In this document: one piece after another, positions 1 to 10,808 of the stretch
Position numbering within the stretch: position 1 is the first letter of the stretch
Layout of the letters: each line of letters begins with the position of its first letter
Origin: Manduca sexta
Taxonomy: Eukaryota; Arthropoda; Insecta; Lepidoptera; Sphingidae
Length of the DNA stretch: 64,000 nt
Direction: 5' to 3'
Assembly: GCF_014839805.1 (NCBI RefSeq)
Contig: NC_051130.1
Span: 4,526,001 to 4,590,000 of the forward strand
Notes under the pieces: generated by a model
The model's input: only the letters and a program-made list of their open reading frames with translations
Told to the model about the DNA's origin: nothing
Databases searched by the model: none
Made by a program: the position numbers and the translations under genes

Positions 1-304
1 TCATATTATATATAAATAAAAATTAATGTATATTTGCCCTCTACGTATTCTGAAACCATTGATCAGATTGTTATGAAACTTTGGTAGGGAGGTTTGGGGA
101 CGCCTGTGAGGGTTCCTGGCCCCAAAATTCTATAGAAATTATTTTTTTTCATCTTGCATTACACTTTTTGCACTATGGTTTTGATATTATTTTGGTATAA
201 TAAATTTATCATACTTTACATATTATACATGTTTATTTCCATATACTCTATGTGGCGTTACAACACATGCCTGGTACAGATAGTTAAAAAAAAAAAATAC
301 TCAC

Positions 305-3300
305 TATACATCATAATATCTGCACTTCAACACTTCTGGCCATGCTGTCTCCGCAGCTTCCATCTCAGTGCCCAATTTTATCTCTACACTTTTGTCACTT
401 ACATTCAAGTCACTACTAGTGTTCAATGTCAAGTTCTCTTCGTGCTTTACCATTATTTCGCTAGAAGAACCCTTTGAAGCTTCTATGTCACTAAGCATTT
501 TGGGCAAAGCCAACTGCTCTGGTATTTCAACAAAGGATACCATCTTTTTTGGTGTGGTTGAGTTTACTTCTGGTGTGTTGACTTTTTCGCTGTCATTGAA
601 TAAGGGTAGATAACAGTAATATTTCTTTAGCATCTCTACGATATCAGTGCGAAGAATTGTGACAGATGGTGGTGGTAACACTCCTTGTAGGATTTCCTGA
701 CAAGATATAATTTGATAATATATAGATTATGTTACATAAACATTCGATAATTGCGATATAATGGCTTTTCGCCATTATTAGAAATAAAAGTTTGCACACG
801 ACGCATTTTAAGAGCCGAAGACGCGCGACGGATCAACTACAACAAGAAATAGGTGCACACACTGCGCATCATCGGCACACTTGTTTATAAGTACATCTCA
901 TTTTAAAATTCTACTAAACTGTCCTAAGCGCTAACTATGCAGTAAAGGTAAGAATAAAGCGTTCATAATAAGCTATCTGTAAACATGATAAATAAGGTTA
1001 TTTTGCTTGGTCTATTTTGGCTATGAGATTGATTGTAACCAGCAAGATTTCTCACAGTAATTGACCATAGGATGCATTTATAGGTCAGAGCTTTTTAAAC
1101 AAACACAGGTATTTGAATTTAAATAGTTAAAACTGGCATTATTATGTGTTTCCCCAGACAATCTCCAAAATGTTCTTTGTATATAGAATTTCTAGAACCA
1201 AACCATAAATTATTTAATAAATATTTAGAATACAGCACTACCGTATTCTTATTGACCTACATATTGGGTAATAATACCACTTAATTGACATAAAAAAAAA
1301 ATGTTTGGTTCTGATTATTTATCTTAAAATGACCTATATTTCACATTAGTCATTATTTTAAGATGACACATATCGTCGGCTAAGAGTGCTGAGCTGCTAA
1401 CTCCATAATAGACAGTTAGTAACAGGATAAAAAAAACTGAATTATTATTTTATTTCTTACAACATCTAAAGAATGAAGATCCCGTTGGTAGATATTTCTT
1501 TAAGTTTTATATATTTTCACAAAACAACTATTAACTATCAAATGGTTTAGAATTATTACAGAAAAATGGAGTTAGCCAGCTTTCGTTTTAGAAAATTAGA
1601 TTTATATTGCTATTAAATTGGAGTTAGCATTTTATCACATTAAATAAATAATCTTAAATTTTAAGTAGAATGCGTTTATAAAATAAATATATTAAACACA
1701 TGCATATTACTATTAGTACCTATTCAATAATTATGATTAGCAGTGAAATAAAACTTTCATAAAAGTCAAAAATTTGTTGATAACGTCTGCTTTATCACCT
1801 GCAAGTCGTTATAAGTATTCGACGATAAATATTGCACATCGACATTTGGATACACAAAACACTAAGAATCCCGTGTTTATTACGTGCTGTTAAAATATTT
1901 AGGTGTTGTTTTTGATTAGGGAAAATAAAAAAAAGAAAATGTTTTTAACACGATTACATAATTTGGTAAGTAACTCGTCATGTAGCGTACATATTAAACA
2001 CTAATCATTATACATATAATTGCTAAAATAACATTTAAATGAAAACTTTTAATCATCTAAATTCTCAAAATTCTCATCATCATCAGCCTATATCTTTGTC
2101 CACTGATATACATAGGCCTTCCCAAATATGCGCCATTTTACCCTGTCTTCGGGCAGTCGCATCCAGTTCTTGTCAGCGACCTTTTGTAGATCGTCACTCC
2201 ACCTTGCTTGAAGGCGTCCTACAAATACGTTTGCCGAGTCGTGGTCTCCACTTAAGAACTCGTTTACCCCATCAGTTATCGGTTCTTCGACAGATATGCC
2301 CTGCCCACTGCTACTTTAGTTTGCTAATCTTGTCTGCTATGTCGGTGACATTAGTTCTCTGACGGATGACTTCGTTATGAAGTTTATCCTTCAGAGAAAC
2401 TCCAAGCATAGCACGTTCCATAGCTCGCTGAGCGACCCTGGACTGGTGGACCAGCCACTTTGAGCATTCACGTTTCGGCACCGTAGGTTATGACAGGTAG
2501 GACGCATTGGGTGAAAACCTTAATTTTCAGACATTGCGGTAGAAACCACGAGAAAACCCGACGTAGTTTACCAAATGTGGCCCAGCCCAGTTGGAATCTC
2601 CTTTTAACCTCCTTCTCAAAACTGTTTGTTCCTAATTGCAGAATCTGCCCATGGTAAAATTATTCGGAAACAACTTTAAGAAGGTGGTCATTGACAACGA
2701 TAAAACGGTCCTTGATCATAACTTTTGTCTTATCAAGATTCATTGTTAGACTTATTCGCTGTGAGGCTGATGCTAGGCTGAACACAGCATCTGTTGCAGC
2801 TCTTCCAGTGTTTCTGCCATTATCACTATGTCGTCTGCGAATTGCAAGAGCAAGTAATCACCAGAGTTATGAACAAATCCTACACTACGCTTTTGAACAG
2901 TTTTGGAGATATGCCATCCCCCTGTCTCACGAATTAAATATCTTTGCTCTCAAAGAGTTCCATATCACTGTCACTATCGGCCATATTATTTACTAGTTTA
3001 TCAGTGTAATCGTCTACGTCGTGTTAAATTCTTAGATGTTTATTCTCGTATTTGATTGCGTGATCGCAAACCTATTTCCATTCTTCAGCCCCGGTAATAT
3101 TTACTTTTCAATGAATATTGTTTTTACTGTAATCTAATTCATATCCTCGTTTCTAGCGGCTACATAGCCTTTCAGTCGAGATCACATATTTTAATTTGGA
3201 TTAAAATCCGGTTGATACCGTGGCAGTCACAACATAGTGTGCCCGTGTTCAGCAAGTAACTTGTCCACTGAAAATTCTGTTAACCGCTGTATTTCAGTAC

Positions 3301-5926
3301 CGAATTCGTTTAATATATTTTTCAAAGTTCTCAGTAAATTTCCAGTGGCATTTGCCACTCGTTCTTGTTGCTTTTTACGATAATTATTTACATTTTAATC
3401 CTTATTTATTTTAATCTGTCGGCTTAGGTTACAAAATATATATAAATAATTATAGAAAATTCGAGTGACTGACTTCGTAAAGGATTCCCTCGTTTTTTAT
3501 GGATGCCATCATACTTTTGAAAGTTGGGGTCTTTTATTTTGATTAAAATAAAGAGAACTATCACTGGCTACAGAAATACTTTCCCAAAGATTTCACCAAC
3601 AATCAATCAATGTGCAATGTTTATCACTGGATATAGCGATATAAAATACCCAAAATTTGCTGATTTATTTGTAAATTTAATATTTATATATTTACATTGC
3701 AGTATGACTCGGCTACCTTTTACTATATTACTTGGCCACGCAAATTTTCTCTCTTAACCGTGGATACAAACTATATATAATTCATGATATAAATAACATA
3801 AGTATTACTTATGTTTTTTGAGTTAAAACATGTACACAAGTGTTATTAAAGCATAGAAAGGTATTGAATTGCAAAAAATAATTATGTCTAACTCCTATAA
3901 CAAGACTTATTTCTAAGAAATAAAATGGGCTAACTCCCAATCCAAGCAAGAGGATGCCAAATTTTAAGCTTTTATGTATTAACACAATTCAAAAGACAAA
4001 ATAAACATAGAAAAATTAAAAAGCAAGAATACGCAGTAAAATTGTAGTTCTTCTTCATATAGGAGTTATGGTGCCATGCCGCGGGAATTTGAGCTGCACA
4101 TTTGCCCACAAAATGGCGCCAAATGAGGGAGTTAGCAAGTTTTACGCGAGTTAATTTCACATCCAAGGAGTTGTCAGATATTATTGAGGCTCAAAAAGTG
4201 ACATTGTCGTGTGTGAGAGGCACTTGGTATGTTTTACGATTTTGTAGAGTTTTGCTCGCTCTATCTGATGGTATCAAAATCTCATTTTCGGTAAAAATGG
4301 AGTTAGCAGCTCAGCACTCTTAGCCGACGATATGAAACATTTATTTCTATTACTATGTAATACATGTGCCAAATGAGAAAAAGAATGATTAATAATTTAA
4401 GCACATAAATTGTGAAAAGCAAAAACATTATTTCTGATACACTCTAAAATTATACAAAAAAAAAATTGTTTTGTGATTTTGATATAATCTACCATAAAAA
4501 TTATAAAGAAATAAAGTCATGTCCGTTGCATCTTGAACAAGTATAAATTAAATATTTTCTCCACTGTACATTAAAAACAACAAATAAATTAGCATGTTAA
4601 ATTTGAAAATAATTTAAGCATAAATTCAGTTGAGATAATTTTCAGTTACAAGGACAATAAATAACAAAAATGATGCAATTTATTTAAAATCCATGATTAC
4701 TGCATAGTAAATGGTGTTCAAATTCAAATTGATTTTTATTAATTTTACAATCTTACAGGAAAAACCTGTTAAATGAATTTAATTATATAACTATAGATTA
4801 AAATGCATTTGTCTTAAAGCAGTTTAGTACATGGATTTGACTCAAATATTAAATCAAGACTAATTAATAAAAAAATTGTAATACAAACCTCCATCTTTTT
4901 CACTTTCCTCTTGTCATAAGCTTCATAGTCTTTGAGGAAACTCCAAAAAGGTTCAGACTCAGGAGCCTGAACCTCCTCATCGTCTTCCTCATCAGAAAAC
5001 ATGTCAGGGGACCTCACTCCACTGTCAAAGGATCCTTCAAGTGAAGAGTAACTATGGTCAAAGTTCCACTTTGACGATCCCTCATCGTTAGCCGCGGCGA
5101 AATTCTTTTTACTACTAAATTCGTCATACTGAGAGTCACCTGTACTCTCTGAAGTCTGTTCTGTCCTACTATATGTATTTGTATCATTTGATATGTCGAT
5201 AGTTTTCTGATCACATTTAATCTCCTCACTTTCGGAGCTGCTCGCCGATGTTTCTGCCGACTTGTCCTCCAACGCGACGAGTCGGTTACTGCAACTCAAC
5301 GCAGTTATCGGATCTACGATAGGTTTCAACTTTTTCACGTGTTTTATGGTACCGTTAAAAGACAACTCGCTCGTGGGCAGCTTGAACACGCTCTCCGAGG
5401 GTCGCACGTCACGAAACAGGGGCACGCTGTCCACCGCGTTGTTACTGTTCTCCATAGTGGAGGTTATGAACACGGGCTGTGTACACGTCTCCGCTTTCGA
5501 CTCCTCAGACGACACATGCACGTCGGTGTGGTTAGATTTGTCCTGCAAGAGGCTGCGGTCAATAGTCGTCGATGAATTTTCATGCGACGACAAGTTACAC
5601 GGAGAATCTGTTTTAGCAACTAAATCTGTGTCCAAGTTAAAGTTTTTCTCAACAGTGTTGTCATATGTGGCTAAATGAATAAGATTGCATTCGGTCTCAG
5701 CTGTTTCGCAATGTTTATTTATTACGTCAACTGGAGCCACGGTCAAATCAATATTACCTCGGCTCACTGAGCTTTGTTGTGAATCGCTAGACGACGGTTC
5801 ACAAGCTTCACGGTTGTTTGCACCATCTACGAGGTGGTCCACCACATTAAAGCTTCTCATGTAACGCTCATATAGTGAAAAATTATCACTCAGAGAATAA
5901 CAATTCGTGTCTTCGAGGGATTCCAT
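305..5926 (-). CDS. Unrecognised Ser/acidic-rich protein, 5' part of gene (2 exons visible)
   Basis: Exon 1 is 5926-4889 (346 codons from ATG; donor GAG|GTTTGT). Exon 2 is 696-305 (acceptor TTGTCAG, donor GTGAGT), joined in phase 0, and ends inside a codon, so the gene continues left of the window. The first ~290 residues are low-complexity, rich in Ser, Asn, Asp and Glu, with no signal peptide or membrane segment. The likely conserved core spans the junction: an acidic patch (MFSDEEDDEE), then FWSFLKDYEAYDKRKVKKME, then EILQGVLPPPS, about residues 308-357. This continuity across a 4.2 kb intron supports the model. Around residues 397-401 KMVSF fits the PP1-docking RVxF pattern, but this is a weak motif on its own. 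I do not recognise the family. A cytoplasmic or nuclear regulatory protein is an inference from composition only. Confidence 0.72.
1369..4334. mobile_element. DNA transposon-like element with 38-bp perfect terminal inverted repeats
   Basis: The left end 1369-1406 starts CATATCGTCGGCTAAGAGTG and is repeated as an exact inverted copy at 4297-4334. Both ends also carry scattered copies of GGAGTTAGC or its complement (about 1399, 1568, 1614, 3891, 3922, 4131, 4299), like subterminal transposase-binding repeats. No transposase frame is visible, and the middle is occupied by a LINE fragment on the minus strand, so it is non-autonomous. I could not define a target-site duplication, so the superfamily is unassigned. 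Confidence 0.75.
2085..2990 (-). mobile_element. Decayed RTE-like non-LTR retrotransposon 3' fragment
   Basis: Read on the minus strand, 2830-2838 encodes ADD within ADDIVIMAETLEELQQML, the reverse-transcriptase active-site region. It is followed by MNLDKTKVM and, near the end, by WSDDLQKVADKNWMR and KWRIFGKAYVYQW, a C-terminal pattern seen in endonuclease/RT LINEs that are very common in Lepidoptera. The 3' end is an ATG-rich microsatellite (CATCATCAT on the plus strand at 2075-2087). The frame is broken by several stops and frameshifts and the 5' portion is absent. It is inert debris inside a DNA element, itself inside an intron. Confidence 0.8.
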
Positions 5927-5939
5927 TAGAGCTACATTT

Positions 5940-6130
5940 TACAGTATGATTTATGATTTAAACACTGTCTTTGCATATACACAAATTTTTAGGGACTTGA
6001 ATTTTCTAATTATAAATTTACTATTACACTAAAAGTCTTCCTATTGAACTACGACACAAAAAACGCGCGCGCGACGAACCATTGCGAATGTCGCCGCCAT
6101 TTGTGACGGATCACTCCACGGACGCCATAT
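5940..6130 (-). promoter_or_regulatory. Probable promoter/5' UTR of the left-end gene
   Basis: Immediately upstream of the ATG at 5926 is a short CpG-rich patch (about 6063-6135: GCGCGCGCGACG, GTCGCCGCCATTTG, GACGCCATATTG). The two GCCAT cores resemble YY1/Pho sites often found at transcription starts. No TATA box is evident. The start site itself is not determined. Confidence 0.45.
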
Positions 6131-6539
6131 TGCATGAAAGTTAAGTGCTTCATAGGGCAGCTTATACATCCGGAATATCATTTTTCAGATCTGAAGCCAG
6201 CGACGGAATTCAGATTTGAAAAATGAGCTGCTGTAGGTATCTTTCTAGTTGAACATTTTATTGAAAACTAAACCACTTTGGAAAAGCAAAATTTACGGTG
6301 CGAGCTACATTAAAATAAGGTAAAACCATTCTATAACGTTTGTTGTAATGATTATAAATATTTAATATCTGATAAGTCACGTAAAACTACGCTTTTTTAT
6401 TTTTATACTATGTTTTTTTAGGTTGTAAATCATAATCTACATAATTAACGGTGATGTGCGTGCATTAGCTTATATAACTATTGTGACTATGTACAAGAAA
6501 GACTTGGAAAAAAATACAAAAGAAGTACTGAACAATTGA

Positions 6540-6898
6540 TGACAAAAAAGAAAGCCCGGAGTTTCTTTCTGCCTTTCTTCTTCGGGTAGTCATCACTTAG
6601 GTAGCTAGTGAAAGGCTGGTAGGTTAGCTAGGTTAGGGCTCATGTCGTCGCCGGTGAGGATCGCGACGCGTTACCCTTCTATTTCCCCCTACTTGCCAGC
6701 CCGAGCTGGTTACTTCGGTTTGTACCTAGTCTTTTGTATAAACTTTATCCCTAATTTAAAATCACCATAGTTATATAAGTGATTTTAATAGTTGTTTAGA
6801 AATAATAATTATTCTTATTCTTTGTTTTGACGTATCATAAGTGCAACTTTGTTCGCCTACGTGATAAATAAAGTATTTTATTTTATTTTTATTTTATA
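6540..6898 (+). mobile_element. LINE 3' tail with poly(A)-like end
   Basis: A compositionally distinct, more GC-rich block ends in GATAAATAAAGTATTTTATT followed by an A/T simple repeat. This is the layout of a lepidopteran non-LTR retrotransposon 3' UTR and tail. No coding sequence of the element is present. Confidence 0.5.
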
Positions 6899-9800
6899 AT
6901 ATCATAATCTCAAATCATTGTTATAAGGAGATATGCAGTATATTATTGAATTTGCTCTGTGTAAAATCAAATGTAAAAATATCGAAAAGAATTATAATTA
7001 AATTCCTAAAAAGTACTAATACTAAACTATAGTACTAAAAAAACGCAACATTACTAGTACATGCACCAAAGAGAATTATAATATATATGCTAATACATGC
7101 TCGGTACAAAAATAAAACACTGCGGTGCATTGGATGCATTCGTTAGTGTTACGGGTGTTATCTTTCCTTGATCTCAGTCAAAATGCAAAATTATATGGGA
7201 TCCGGAGTACCTAGGATTTAAATGTGGATTATGTTTCTGAATTTCCGGATACATAAGTCTGAAGTTCCGTCTGTCAATTCCACATGTGACAATTGACAGT
7301 TATTGACATATGCCTTGCGATTGGCCTTGCGTCAAAATAAATTGAATCTTGTATCGTGATTTTGACTAAAGTTTTCCATCTAGCGTCTGGCGGTCTATTG
7401 CCGGCATAGCTTAAAGTTTGCTCTTAATAATTATATTTGTACATGGAATCTTTTGTAGATCATATTTGTAATAATCACTTAAGTGCCACAGTAGAAAATT
7501 AAAGAGAATAGTTGCACGAAGGTAAGTATATACAAATCTAACGTAAGTACCTACAAAAGCAATGTGTCTATTGATAAGTTGAAAAGAGCAATTGTTATCA
7601 ACCCGTTTACCACTAATCGAAAAGATATTTTTAATAAAACAATAAAACAGTATAATTATTTATGTGTAATGTAAACAGATAAAGAGTAAAGATATCATTA
7701 TGTTGTTTTAATGAAAGTAATACATAAGTGATATCCATTCGCGCAAACCGGCTTACGAGGCTTATAATACCGCCAACTCTATTCATAGTTCATTAGCAGA
7801 AACCTAAAAAATAATTTTATTGTAATTATTTTTTTTAGAAATACAGTCTATTAAAAGTAGCTAGCTAGTAATTAAATATATAATATGAAAACCAATTTGC
7901 TACTTTATATATTTGTTTATAAAACGATACTGAAATGTAACCATAAATGTAATTATTTCAGTGTTATTTAAAAAAAATGCAGTTAGCTAATGTGATTACA
8001 GTAATCTGTTTAAAATAGTATTAAATACTAATGCACAAAGTTATGTGGACATAGCAAGTGCCACCTAACCCAGTTCATTTACTGTTCTCATTTTAAAATC
8101 AATTACTATGTATTTAAAGAACAAAATGAAATGTATTTTAATGAAGTACTGTCATTGAAGTTTATAGTGTTTTAATCAGTATCTCAAATACATAACACAT
8201 TTATATAAATACATAATTTGTACTGATACATTATTACAATATTTTTTTTCTATAAAGAGAAAAACATCACAGTTGATAAAATTATTAAAAAAAAAATAAC
8301 ATTCATTATTTGTAATAACACAATATGATTTTAAAAACTTAATAAAACAAAAGTCAGCATTATGTCATATTTAATTTTAAATTAATCACAAAATTTCTGC
8401 AAATCTATTCAAAGTATATAATGATGGTTAAAAGGCTAAATGACTTAGGCAAATTTTATTTTCGAAAAAGTTTAACTATTTTAAAAAACATAGAAAAAAG
8501 TGCTGATTTTAAATATCTATGGAACTTAGTGTTCAATCGCAATAAAAACATTTAATTTCCAGTTTATTGCCACCCTTACTGCTAATTAAGTACAAACCAA
8601 TTATAAATACACTCAATAATATCTATTGTAAATAGTAATAATGATACAGACCATATTACATAGAATCCTAATATATTCAAATTGAGAACATTAGTCCGAG
8701 ACAAAAGTCCTCAATTGGAAGTTATTTACAGCTAAGTCAAAACATAAACACAATTAATCTTTATTAGACAACACTAATTAGTAGGAATACCTTATACTTA
8801 TTTAGTAATTAGATAGTGGATATTTGTCTTACTAGCTCCACAGTATCTGCATATGATTGCACTGACCTATGGCCTATGCCGCTGTTTGTTATCACGGTTA
8901 TAAAGAAGTCAACATGTATTCACTTGGGAACCTGCAGTCGTTACCGCTGTACTAAACTCGGTAGATAGCGTTTGCCTATTTGTAGTTTCATTCGGTGCAT
9001 GCAATTTGTGAATGATAGTTCAGTGGTTAATCTACTTTTGACATTAAACTTGTGAAGGTAATTATAATGGCTTCTTTGTGTGTATTGGATAGTGAATAAA
9101 TAGTTATTTATTTAAGTGTACTCTATATATAGAATCTGCACCCACTAATTGAGATAAAGTGTAATATATCATCCTTTTATTGCATTTCCATATTTGAAAT
9201 TTCTTTACCTATCTTGTTAATGTATGTGGATGTGGGAATTACTGTTTTGATATAGTGAGGCTTTGTTGATTCTTACTTTGTGCTTAATTTTTTTTTAAAC
9301 TAGTGCAAATGTTAAGTCGTAATATATAAATAACGACTTTATAACTTTGACGGATATCTGTTTCGTAAAAAGTGATCATAAAAAAGTGTGAAATACAAAC
9401 TTTTCTCTCGTAAATTAATATGAACACAACTGTCTATTCTGTGATAACTTTTGTCTACGTGTTCCCCCGCTCGTTTGGTGTACATTGAAGACCTTAGTGT
9501 GTCAAATTCCGAAGTACGCATTTTTTATGATAACACGCAAGTTCACGCATCGTACCGTGGCCCGTGGCTCAATACGTAACAGTGTTGTAATATACGACTT
9601 ACGGGTAAAGTAAACAAGTTGGACTACTCGAACATTTTCATTTTATAATGAGCAACTGAAAAGAAATAATCTATGCCATTTTCTACATTTTTTTTTATAT
9701 AAAACCAAGTATATTTCCCTATAAAAAGGGGCGTTGTTAAGTAAATTTATTAATTTATTTTCGCCAAGCTATCTAATTACAAATTTAACTCGCGCCTACG

Positions 9801-10799
9801 GTATTGTAAAGACTTTTCTCGGACAAAATAACCTGTAGCATTTCTATAGGAGAAAGATATATCAGAATTGGTGCAGTAGTTTCACTCTCCTAACAAAGTT
9901 TATGTCCGTCTTAGCCAATGGTAGTGGCATAAGCCATAACTCTATGGAAAATGTATCACGATAACCAGGTCATATCTGATAGATAACTCAATGGGCCTAA
10001 ATAGTTGCATATCGATTCGGTTGGACGTTGGCCGGCGGCCGGCGCGCCGCAACGTGTCGGGTCTACGCTGTCACGTGATCCGTGTTTGCTACATGATTGA
10101 TTTACCGGGTTAATTTAGAGGAAAATAGTCATTATGCTAATTGGCGTAAAATCTATGTTGATGCATAATATGAAATGATTCATAGTTCGAAATATGAAAT
10201 GCTGCGTAAAAAAGGCGCGAATATCTGTACCGACACGAGCTATTTTTATATACCTACTAATACTAATCTGGCTTTTAATCCTTTCGCCGGTAATGCTAAT
10301 TACACGGCTATATTAGGTTTTGCCTTTTCTAACGTTACTATAGACTTAATAAAACTTTCGCAATCAATTCTCATAACAAACTATTTTCCCATACAAAAAA
10401 GTTACGTCGTTAGCTGTATTACACAATATCAGTCTATGTAAGAATGTCAGTGCGAAATTTTGACAAATGGTTTGGCAAATATTATTCAATGTTGACGAAA
10501 GGGTTAAATCATAACGATTAAGTACCTGCTACCTGACCTTTAGGTTCAGTTCAATATAATTTTCATACAATACATATTATGTACATAAATATTTACATTC
10601 AAACCTGTTGCACGAGTATTGAAAAAATATAAAGCTACCAAAAAATCCTGAAACACCAATCACCAGTATTTAATACGCATTACCGTAAATAAAATCTAGT
10701 TTCATACTCATTAGTATGAATAATCGAATCATATTTTCAAAGCACGCTTTGCGGTGCGATGCGACAGGAAGCGCATACTAACTTGTCCATCTATTCCAG
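6899..10799. other. Intergenic / 5' UTR region without a recognisable coding gene
   Basis: AT-rich DNA upstream of the 10.8 kb gene. Two good donors could end untranslated first exons of that gene: GCACGAAG|GTAAGTATAT at 7521/7522 and GTGAAG|GTAATT near 9057. A GC-rich island at about 10015-10085 (GGCCGGCGGCCGGCGCGCC) follows a TATCGAT motif at 10009-10015 and may be a promoter. None can be proved without transcripts. Confidence 0.4.
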
Positions 10800-10808
10800 A
10801 TTCCAGAT

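Larger units (their letters stand above)
697..4888 (-). other. 4.2 kb intron of the left-end gene, filled by transposons
   Basis: Donor at 4888 (GTTTGT on the minus strand) and acceptor CAG at 699-697. Most of it is the DNA element 1369-4334 with its LINE insertion. The remaining flanks (700-1368 and 4335-4888) are AT-rich and I see no exon in them. Confidence 0.7.

Noticed and set aside
2039..2996. Open frames of about 100 codons on the plus strand
   Set aside because: They are the antisense of a decayed LINE reverse transcriptase whose motifs read on the minus strand.
5262..5678. 138-codon plus-strand frame
   Set aside because: Exactly antisense to the long coding exon 4889-5926, which has splice-consistent continuation; it is a shadow frame.
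10175..10441. 88-codon plus-strand frame
   Set aside because: AT-driven codon content, no splice context, no recognisable motif, and not in frame with any neighbouring exon.
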